Below are positions 57,538 to 64,000 of a stretch of DNA of 64,000 nucleotides, in pieces. The first letter of the stretch is position 1. The number at the start of each line of letters is the position of its first letter. The notes below the pieces were generated by a model that saw only the letters and a list, made by a program, of their open reading frames with translations, was not told where the DNA came from and searched no databases. The stretch lies in assembly GCF_030164465.1 (NCBI RefSeq), contig NZ_JASNJE010000006.1, positions 142,786 through 206,785 of the forward strand. Reading direction: 5' to 3'. The stretch comes from Sedimentitalea xiamensis. GTDB lineage: Bacteria; Pseudomonadota; Alphaproteobacteria; Rhodobacterales; Rhodobacteraceae. The position numbers were made by a program, and so were the translations under genes.

Positions 57538-60090
57538 GTGATCCGTTTTATTCTATCCTTCTTCGGAGCGATCTTCACGCTCCTGACTTTGGGCGTGGCA
57601 GTTGTCGCGCTCAGCATTGGCGCCGTGTTCTGGATCTATGGCCGCGACCTGCCGAGCCATGAATCTCTGGCGCAATACAAGCCACCGACGATCAGCCGCA
57701 TCTATTCCGGCGAAGGCCACCTGATCGACGAGTTCGCGCAGGAACGCCGGCTGTTCGCCCCGGCGAACGAGATTCCCGATCTGGTGAAGCAAGCCTTCAT
57801 CTCGGCCGAGGACAAGAATTTCTACAGCCACAAGGGTTATGACACGCGGGGCATCGCGGTGGCGGCCTTCGAGGCGGTCAAGTCGCGCGGCCAGAACGTG
57901 CGCGGGGCCTCGACCATCACCCAGCAGGTGATGAAGAACTTCCTGCTGTCGGCCGACCGCAAGATCGAGCGCAAGATCAAGGAGATCATCCTCGCCGCGC
58001 GGCTCGAAGAGACATTGGACAAGGAACAGATCCTGGAGCTGTACATGAACGAGATCTTTCTCGGGCAGAACTCCTATGGCGTGGCGGCGGCGAGCCAGAC
58101 CTATTTCAACAAGACGCTGGCCGAACTGGCGCCGCATGAGGCGGCGATGCTGGCGGCGATGCCGCAGGCGCCGAGCAAGTATCACCCGGTCTTTGCCAAG
58201 GAACGGGTTACGCAACGGCGCAACTATGTGCTTCGTGAGATGTATGAGAACGGCTATCTCGACCGCGCCACCTATGAATCCGAGGTGCAGCAGCCGCTGC
58301 GTTCGGTGCAGAACGGCGATTTCGAGAGCTTCCGGAACGCGCTGCCGCCGCGGGATTATTTCACCGAGGAGATCCGGCGCCAGTTGCAGGAGGAATTCGG
58401 AGATGGCGAGTTCTTCACCGGCGGGTTCACCGTGCGGGCGACCATCGACGAGGAAATGCAGAAGGTTGCCGCGGAGGCGCTGCGCGACCAGCTTGAGGAA
58501 TACGACCGCGGGCGCGGTATCTGGCGTGGCACCGGCGAGAAGATTGCGGCCGATCAGTTGACGACCGAAGATCAGTGGCGCACGGCCCTGGCGGATGCGG
58601 ACGTGCCCCGCGACATCGTCCTGGACGGACAATGGCACCCCGCGGTGGTCTTGCAGGTCGGCGATTCGGATGCCCGGATCGGCATCGAAGGCGTCGAAGA
58701 GGACGCCGACGGGCACTGGATCGTGGCCGGCGACGTGCAATGGGCGCGCAAGCTGCGCCGGGACGGCACCCTTGCGAGCAAGGCCAAGGTCGCGGGAGAC
58801 CTGCTCGAGGTCGGCGACGTGGTGCTGGTGCGCGCCATGACCGACGACAAGGACGGGTCGTTCATCCGCTGGACCTTGCGGCAGGTGTCCGAGGTCCAGG
58901 GCGGGTTCATGGCGATGGATGTGAACACCGGTCGCGTCCTGGCGATGCAGGGCGGGTTCAGCTACCAGGATTCGGTCTTCAACCGGGCGACGCAGGCGCA
59001 GCGACAGCCGGGATCGAGCTTCAAGCCGTTCGTCTACGCTGCGGCGCTGGACAGCGGCTATACGCCGGCGACCATCGTCGTGGACGCGCCGATCGAGATC
59101 AACACGCCGCAGGGCCTGTGGCGGCCGCGGAACTCATCCAACAAGTTCTACGGGCCGACTCCGCTGCGCACGGGAATCGAAAAGTCGCGGAACCTGATGA
59201 CGATCCGGCTCGCCCAGGAAGTCGGGATGTATGTGGTCGCCAGCTACGCCGAGAAATTCGGTGTTTACGACGAGATGGGGCCTTATCTCGCGAATTCGCT
59301 CGGGTCCGAGGAGACGACGCTCTACAAGATGGTTGCGGCCTACGCGATGTTCGCGAATGGCGGCGAGCGGGTGGAGCCGACGCTGGTGGACCGGATTCAG
59401 GACCGGTACGGGGAAACGATCTACCGCCACGACAAGCGGGACTGCCTCGACTGCAATTCGCCCGCGTTGCAGGCCAACGCGTCGCCGCGCATCCTCTCGA
59501 ACCGCGAGAGGGTGATGGATGCGATCACCGCCTACCAGCTGACGTCGATGTTGAAAGGCGTGGTGGATCGCGGCACGGCCAGCGGCGTGATCGACCTGCC
59601 GGTGCCCACCGCCGGCAAGACCGGCACCACCAACGAAGCGCGCGATGTGTGGTTCATCGGATTCACCAGCAATATCGTCGCTGGCTGCTACATCGGCCAT
59701 GACCGTCCGCGACCGCTGGGCCGGTCGGCCTATGGCTCCTCGCTTTGCGGACCGGTCTTCCAGTCCTTCATGACCAAGGCCACCGAGAAATATGGCGGCG
59801 GGCCGTTCGAAGTGCCTCCGGGCGGTTATTTCATCAAGATCGACCGGTTCACCGGCGGTCGCCTTCCCGACGACGCCACCGGCAACTATGTCGTTGCGGA
59901 GTATTTCCGCGAGGGCCAGGATCCGGGCTTCGGGATCACCTATGACGGTGGTTTCGCCATGGGGTCCAACCTGCCGCTGTTCGAAGAGGTCAGCAGCGGC
60001 GGCCGCCAGGTCAAGACGTCGACAGGCGGCACGGCGGTGGTCGGACCCAAGGCCAACTTCGGAACCGTCAGTTCCGGCGGCTTGTACTGA
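57538..60090 (+). CDS. mrcA: Penicillin-binding protein 1A
   Basis: The 850-residue bifunctional enzyme polymerises and cross-links peptidoglycan. It has one membrane anchor (about residues 8-32), a GT51 glycosyltransferase (EDKNFYSHKGYD, GASTITQQVMKNFLL), an OB-like insert (about 320-440), and the transpeptidase motifs SSFK (QPGSSFKPFVYAA), SRN (EKSRNLMTIRL) and KTG (AGKTGTTNEARDVWF). The start is the GTG at 57538 with AGAGG nine bases upstream; 17 upstream codons in frame are not conserved. It is convergent with the PM20D1-like peptidase. Confidence 0.96.
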   Translation: MIRFILSFFGAIFTLLTLGVAVVALSIGAVFWIYGRDLPSHESLAQYKPPTISRIYSGEGHLIDEFAQERRLFAPANEIPDLVKQAFISAEDKNFYSHKGYDTRGIAVAAFEAVKSRGQNVRGASTITQQVMKNFLLSADRKIERKIKEIILAARLEETLDKEQILELYMNEIFLGQNSYGVAAASQTYFNKTLAELAPHEAAMLAAMPQAPSKYHPVFAKERVTQRRNYVLREMYENGYLDRATYESEVQQPLRSVQNGDFESFRNALPPRDYFTEEIRRQLQEEFGDGEFFTGGFTVRATIDEEMQKVAAEALRDQLEEYDRGRGIWRGTGEKIAADQLTTEDQWRTALADADVPRDIVLDGQWHPAVVLQVGDSDARIGIEGVEEDADGHWIVAGDVQWARKLRRDGTLASKAKVAGDLLEVGDVVLVRAMTDDKDGSFIRWTLRQVSEVQGGFMAMDVNTGRVLAMQGGFSYQDSVFNRATQAQRQPGSSFKPFVYAAALDSGYTPATIVVDAPIEINTPQGLWRPRNSSNKFYGPTPLRTGIEKSRNLMTIRLAQEVGMYVVASYAEKFGVYDEMGPYLANSLGSEETTLYKMVAAYAMFANGGERVEPTLVDRIQDRYGETIYRHDKRDCLDCNSPALQANASPRILSNRERVMDAITAYQLTSMLKGVVDRGTASGVIDLPVPTAGKTGTTNEARDVWFIGFTSNIVAGCYIGHDRPRPLGRSAYGSSLCGPVFQSFMTKATEKYGGGPFEVPPGGYFIKIDRFTGGRLPDDATGNYVVAEYFREGQDPGFGITYDGGFAMGSNLPLFEEVSSGGRQVKTSTGGTAVVGPKANFGTVSSGGLY

Positions 60091-60122
60091 CGCGCGAAGC
60101 GAGCGCGGCCTGAACGCGGCGG

Positions 60123-61577
60123 TTACTGTTTCATCAGCAGCGATCCGTAGAAGTTTATGCCCCGTTCGAGGTTTTCCACCGACAGGCGTTCGTCGATCCC
60201 GTGAAACCGGACCAGGTCGTCGCCGTCGATCTTGAACGGATTGATCCGGTAGGCCGCATCGGACGCCTGCGCATAGAACCGGGCGTCCGTAGCCGCTATG
60301 GTCAGACCCGGCACCGACACCAGCGGGCCGAAGGCGGCCAGGATGGAACTTTCTATATCCCGATAACCCTGGGCGTCGGCGTCGGCGACCGGCGAGGCCT
60401 CTATCGCGGTCCCGCGGTCGGGGACGATTTCGATGGATTCATCCGCGATCACGTCCCGGATATGGGCCAGGACGCTGTCCACGGTGTCGCGGGGATGGAT
60501 GCGGAAGTTGATCGTCGCTGTCGCTTCCGTCGCCAGCACGTTGTCCTTGGCAGAGCCGGACAGCATGGTCGGCGCGGTGGTGGTGCGCAGCATGGCATTG
60601 GTCGACGGGGCCGCGGATAGTACCCGCTCCAGCACCGGATCGAACAGCCAGCCATTGGCGAACAAGGCCCGTTGCAGGAACGGGAAATGCGGCCCGATTC
60701 CATCGAAGAAGTCGCCGGACACTCCGCTCAGACCGCCGGGCATCGGCGTGTTCTCGAGCCGGTGGATCGCGCGGGCCAGGCGTCCGACCGCCGTGACGCG
60801 GGGCGGCATGGAGGAGTGGCCGCCTGCGGATCTCGAAATCAGGGTTACGGTCATGTAGCCCTTCTCGGACAGATTGATGCTTGCCACCGGAGAGGCGAGG
60901 CCGGGAATGATCCCGTCCAGCACGAAGGATCCCTCATCCAGCGACCAGTCCAGCCGGACCCCGTTTTCGATCAGATGCCGGGCCACGGATTGCGCCCCGG
61001 ACCCGCCGACTTCCTCGTCGCCGCCAAAGCTCAGATAGACGGTGCGTCGCGGCGTGAAACCGGACGCGATCAGGGTTTCGGTCGCGGTCAGGATGGCGAT
61101 CAACGCGCCCTTGTCGTCCAGGGTGCCGCGGCCCCAGACGAACCCGTCCGCCTGCACGCCGTCAAACGGTGGATGGTCCCATTGTCCAAGCGAATCCGGC
61201 GCCACCGGAACCACGTCATAATGCGCGGCCAGAAGCACGGGTTTCAGCGTCTCGTCGCTTCCCGTCCATTTGAACAGAGGCGTGTGCGCGTCCAGGACCA
61301 GGCGATCCATGGCTGCGTGGCTGAGCGGGAAACGCTCTTGCAGGAAGGACAGGAACGCCGGGAAATCCGGAACGGTCATGTCGGTCGAGACGGTCCTGAA
61401 CCGGATCGCTTCGGACAGGGTCCGGGCGGCGCGGTCGGTATCGGCCCCGAGATCGAATGGATCGGACGAAACGATGTTGCCGCCGGTGTATCGCAGGGTG
61501 TTGACAAGGATGACGGTGAACAGGATCGCGACGGTCAGGCCAATCCCCAGGGCAAGGCGCTTCAACAAGGTCCGCAT
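60123..61577 (-). CDS. Membrane-anchored M20 carboxypeptidase (PM20D1/CPS1-like)
   Basis: The 484-residue protein has one N-terminal membrane helix (about 9-27) and an M20 domain with LLAAHYDVVPVAPDS, WGRGTLDDKGALI, FGGDEEVGGSGA, LDEGSFVL and a C-terminal metal His in FHGIDERLSVENLERGI. The long sequence and the anchor resemble yeast carboxypeptidase S and mammalian PM20D1, which act on N-acyl amino acids or peptides; the substrate here is unknown. It is unlike the soluble M20 enzyme at 47047 and is divergent from prfB. Confidence 0.9.
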   Translation of the reverse strand: MRTLLKRLALGIGLTVAILFTVILVNTLRYTGGNIVSSDPFDLGADTDRAARTLSEAIRFRTVSTDMTVPDFPAFLSFLQERFPLSHAAMDRLVLDAHTPLFKWTGSDETLKPVLLAAHYDVVPVAPDSLGQWDHPPFDGVQADGFVWGRGTLDDKGALIAILTATETLIASGFTPRRTVYLSFGGDEEVGGSGAQSVARHLIENGVRLDWSLDEGSFVLDGIIPGLASPVASINLSEKGYMTVTLISRSAGGHSSMPPRVTAVGRLARAIHRLENTPMPGGLSGVSGDFFDGIGPHFPFLQRALFANGWLFDPVLERVLSAAPSTNAMLRTTTAPTMLSGSAKDNVLATEATATINFRIHPRDTVDSVLAHIRDVIADESIEIVPDRGTAIEASPVADADAQGYRDIESSILAAFGPLVSVPGLTIAATDARFYAQASDAAYRINPFKIDGDDLVRFHGIDERLSVENLERGINFYGSLLMKQ

Positions 61578-61820
61578 CCAGTTTTCCTTTCGATCTCGTG
61601 AAATGGCCCGCGGCGGATCTGAGGGTTCGCTGCTTCCGGCCGATGGCTGGCGGTATCGGGTTCAGCCATAGACCAGTCCCGGCAGTCTCGCAAACACTGC
61701 GCCGGTCTCGTTGGCGGACAGCACGAGATGGCGGACCTCGGCATTCATTTCCTGACCGCTTGCCGCGCCCGCGGTGCTGGTCTATCACCGATTGTCACAG
61801 ACTTGATTGCAGGAACCCGC

Positions 61821-62942
61821 ATGCGCGCCGAGATCCAGAACACCGTTGCCGAAATCGAGAAATCGCTGGAGCTTCTGGCCCAGAGAATGGACTGGGAGAC
61901 GGCCCCGCACCGACTGGAGGAATTCAACGCACGAGTGGAAGACCCGAACCTTTGGGACGACCCGGAGGCGGCGCAGAAACTGATGCGGGACCGGCAGATG
62001 CTGGTCGATGCGATGGAGACCTACAGCGCCATCAAGCGGGATCTGTCCGACAATGTCGAAATGATCGAACTGGGCGAAATGGAGGACGATGCCGAAGTCG
62101 TCCAGGATGCCGAACAGGCCCTGAAAACGCTCGCGGTCACGGCCGCCCAGAAAGAACTGGAGGCACTGCTGGACGGCGAGGCGGACGGCAACGACACCTT
62201 CCTTGAAATCAACGCCGGGGCGGGTGGCACCGAAAGCTGCGATTGGGCCAGCATGCTGGCGCGCATGTATGTGCGCTGGGCCGAGAAGAAGGGCTACAAG
62301 GTCGAATTGCAGGCCGAAAGCGCGGGCGAGGAGGCCGGCATCAAGTCCGCCACCTACAAGATCAGCGGCCACAACGCCTATGGCTGGCTGAAATCGGAAA
62401 GCGGCGTGCACCGGCTGGTGCGGATATCGCCGTTCGACAGCGCCGCCAAACGTCACACGTCTTTCAGTTCGGTCTGGGTCTATCCGGTGGTGGATGACAA
62501 TATCGAGATCGAGGTGAACCCGGCGGATATCCGCATCGACACATACCGCAGTTCCGGGGCGGGCGGGCAGCACGTGAACACGACGGATTCCGCCGTGCGG
62601 ATCACCCACCACCCCACCGGAATTGTCGTGACCAGTTCGGAGAAATCGCAGCACCAGAACCGCGATATCGCGATGAAGGCGCTGAAGTCGCGTCTCTACC
62701 AGCTGGAACTGGACCGCCGCAACGCGGCCATCAACGAGGCGCATGAAAGCAAGGGCGACGCGGGCTGGGGCAACCAGATCCGGTCCTACGTGCTGCAGCC
62801 TTACCAGATGGTCAAGGATCTGCGCACGAATTTTGAAACCTCCGACACCAAGGGTGTCCTGGACGGCGACCTGGACGACCTGATGGCCGCGACCCTTGCG
62901 CTCAACGTGTCAGGCAAGAGCCGTGCTGAAGCGCAGGGTTAG
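61821..62942 (+). CDS. prfB: Peptide chain release factor 2
   Basis: RF2 ends translation at UGA and UAA. The 373-residue protein has the SPF recognition motif in [16 protein letters not shown], the catalytic GGQ in [18 protein letters not shown] and the usual helical first domain. Unlike E. coli prfB there is no in-frame UGA near codon 26 and no slippery site: the gene is one open frame, as in many alphaproteobacteria. I chose the ATG at 61821 ([15 protein letters not shown]); the upstream frame has no homology. Confidence 0.97.
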   Translation: MRAEIQNTVAEIEKSLELLAQRMDWETAPHRLEEFNARVEDPNLWDDPEAAQKLMRDRQMLVDAMETYSAIKRDLSDNVEMIELGEMEDDAEVVQDAEQALKTLAVTAAQKELEALLDGEADGNDTFLEINAGAGGTESCDWASMLARMYVRWAEKKGYKVELQAESAGEEAGIKSATYKISGHNAYGWLKSESGVHRLVRISPFDSAAKRHTSFSSVWVYPVVDDNIEIEVNPADIRIDTYRSSGAGGQHVNTTDSAVRITHHPTGIVVTSSEKSQHQNRDIAMKALKSRLYQLELDRRNAAINEAHESKGDAGWGNQIRSYVLQPYQMVKDLRTNFETSDTKGVLDGDLDDLMAATLALNVSGKSRAEAQG

Positions 62943-63034
62943 GGTTGAAAAGAATGCACCCGAATCTCCTTCGAAATTGAACGAAAGAATGGTATCTTTC
63001 CCCTATTTTGAAACTTTTTGTTTAGGGGGAAGAT

Positions 63035-63937
63035 ATGGCGACGGAAGTATTGAATGTAACATTTGACGGAGTGAATGCTGTTCCGCGGTTGCCGGGATCC
63101 ACTTCGGTATCGTGGTACGATGCTGGCGGTCGCCAGACCATCGACCGCTATTCGGTCTTTGTCGAAGCACCCGATGATCTGGATGCAACGTTGAATTTCA
63201 CGGGTTCGAACTGGCGGATTCGAACGTTGCAGGTGGCGGGCGACGATCACATTACGCGGTTCGTCGATCTCGATAACGGTGCCGGACGTGAAATCGAATA
63301 CCTGAATCTCGGATACAATTCCGAAGTCGATCTGACCTCGACCAAAGTGCGCTACATGAGCGGTTGGGACGGGCAGTTGCATGATATCACCCTCGGCCCG
63401 CAGAACGACTGGATACGCTGGATTAATCTGGGTGCGGATGTCAACAAGCTGGACACTTCCGTGGGATGGATTGGTGGCATCGACGTTTACAGAGGACGGG
63501 CCGAAATTACGGTCCGCGGCGAAGCCGGCACCATCAATTTGACCGGTTCCGACGATCTCTTGGTCGTCAATGGCGGCCACGTTAAATCTGCGACCCTGGG
63601 AAACGGAGACGGCACCGTCATCGTTCGAAATGGCGGGCGTATTACATCGCTGGAGGATTTCGGCGGCACCGGCGATGTCAGGGTACTCAACAACAGCAGG
63701 CTGGATAGTTTCCGCGGTGGTGAAGGAGACGTCAACATTGCCCTGAAAGGCACGGGTCGCGCGGAATCGATTCGTGTCTACAATGGCGACTTCACGTTTT
63801 CGTCCGAGAACGGAGTCGTTCAATCGATTTATACTTCGGGGGGCTCGTCGGATCTGACTGTCGGGTCCGGCGGTGCGAATAAAGCATTTCGGGGAAACCC
63901 TGAGTCGCTGGGGATTCCCTTGAGGGGTCGATTGTGA
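63035..63937 (+). CDS. Beta-repeat protein, probably 3'-truncated by a mobile element
   Basis: The 300-residue product starts with a strong AGGGGGAAG site and has no signal peptide. From about residue 60 it is made of short irregular beta repeats rich in Gly, Asn, Asp, Ser and Thr (LLVVNGGHVKSATLGNGDGTVIVRNGGRITSLEDFGGTGDVRVLNNSRLDS), the look of a beta-helix or haemolysin-type secreted protein. These usually end in a C-terminal type I secretion signal, missing here: repeats stop near residue 282 and the last 18 residues are basic. The insertion element that starts nearby probably cut it. Base composition is less GC-rich than its neighbours. Confidence 0.65.
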   Translation: MATEVLNVTFDGVNAVPRLPGSTSVSWYDAGGRQTIDRYSVFVEAPDDLDATLNFTGSNWRIRTLQVAGDDHITRFVDLDNGAGREIEYLNLGYNSEVDLTSTKVRYMSGWDGQLHDITLGPQNDWIRWINLGADVNKLDTSVGWIGGIDVYRGRAEITVRGEAGTINLTGSDDLLVVNGGHVKSATLGNGDGTVIVRNGGRITSLEDFGGTGDVRVLNNSRLDSFRGGEGDVNIALKGTGRAESIRVYNGDFTFSSENGVVQSIYTSGGSSDLTVGSGGANKAFRGNPESLGIPLRGRL

Positions 63938-63962
63938 TTCATCCTTTTCAGGAGGATGTTTC

Positions 63963-64000
63963 ATGTCAGCACCACTGCCAGGCGCGCTTCGGACGCGGTT
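63963..64000 (+). CDS. Start of a gene cut by the window edge, possibly a transposase
   Basis: AGGAGG (63950-63955) is seven bases before an ATG that opens MSAPLPGALRTR and then leaves the window. The start pattern resembles HTH N-termini of transposases or resolvase-like proteins in Rhodobacteraceae, and the abrupt end of the gene just upstream fits an element insertion. Twelve residues are too few for a firm call. Confidence 0.4.
   Translation, partial: MSAPLPGALRTR

Noticed and set aside
61821..62942. Programmed frameshift in prfB
   Set aside because: The gene is one open frame from 61821 with no in-frame TGA near codon 26 and no CTTTGA-type slip site.
1..64000. CRISPR arrays, tRNA or rRNA genes
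   Set aside because: No regularly spaced repeats, no cloverleaf with a TTCGAATC-type arm in a plausible frame, and no rRNA-like stretch were seen by eye; a tRNAscan/Infernal run would settle it.

Overview
The window reads as chromosomal DNA of an alphaproteobacterium of the family Rhodobacteraceae (Roseobacter/Rhodobacter relatives). The evidence is a C4-pathway 5-aminolevulinate synthase with a perfect Fnr-type box, a complete RcGTA-type gene transfer agent cluster, a luxR-luxI pair, high GC content, and many short overlapping ATGA/TGATG gene junctions. No tRNA, rRNA or CRISPR array was seen.

Layout. 0-5.5 kb: a secreted helical protein, a LysR regulator, trigger factor with a clean terminator, then an XRE-luxR-luxI quorum-sensing block on the minus strand. 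5.7-10.2 kb: a Tat-exported cyclic nucleotide phosphodiesterase/nucleotidase, aquaporin, a small lytic transglycosylase lipoprotein and two unknowns. 10.2-14.5 kb: the rpsF-rpsR-rplI operon, two YceI proteins and a cytochrome b561-YceI fusion. 14.6-21.2 kb: fabD-fabG-acpP-fabF-mltG, interrupted by a frameshifted GNAT acetyltransferase and a HisA paralogue with altered active-site loops.

21.2-35.4 kb: a gene transfer agent cluster in canonical order (TerS, TerL, portal, g3.5, protease, capsid, connector, stopper, tail terminator, tail tube, chaperones, short tape measure, distal tail, hub, NlpC/P60 peptidase, 1307-residue tip protein) with no disrupted gene. A sigma70-like promoter and a strong intrinsic-terminator hairpin sit in its leader, in that order, so transcription must read through the hairpin.

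35.4-45.1 kb: an accessory island bracketed by decayed mobile DNA (an IS66 remnant inside an IS3 orfA at the left; a truncated P-type ATPase and an IS630 remnant at the right). It encodes a QseBC-like two-component system, two small PepSY proteins, a b-type cytochrome, a degenerate hemerythrin-like protein, a DUF2271 protein carrying a flavinylation-like motif, a PepSY/flavodoxin/ferredoxin-reductase fusion and ApbE. Three intergenic regions share a repeated 17-bp element, a likely operator of the island's own response regulator. My reading is a self-regulated system that moves NAD(P)H electrons across the inner membrane to flavin- and heme-bearing envelope proteins.

45.1-64 kb: mostly housekeeping genes: an envelope YbaY/MliC/META fusion, a fluoroacetate-dehalogenase-type hydrolase with an M20 peptidase, hemA, a RodZ-like protein with ispG, a ScsC-like DsbA with an M48/TPR protease, an aminotransferase, an AmiC-type amidase, PBP1A, a PM20D1-like peptidase and prfB. 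The window ends with a beta-repeat protein whose 3' end looks cut by the mobile element that begins at the right edge.
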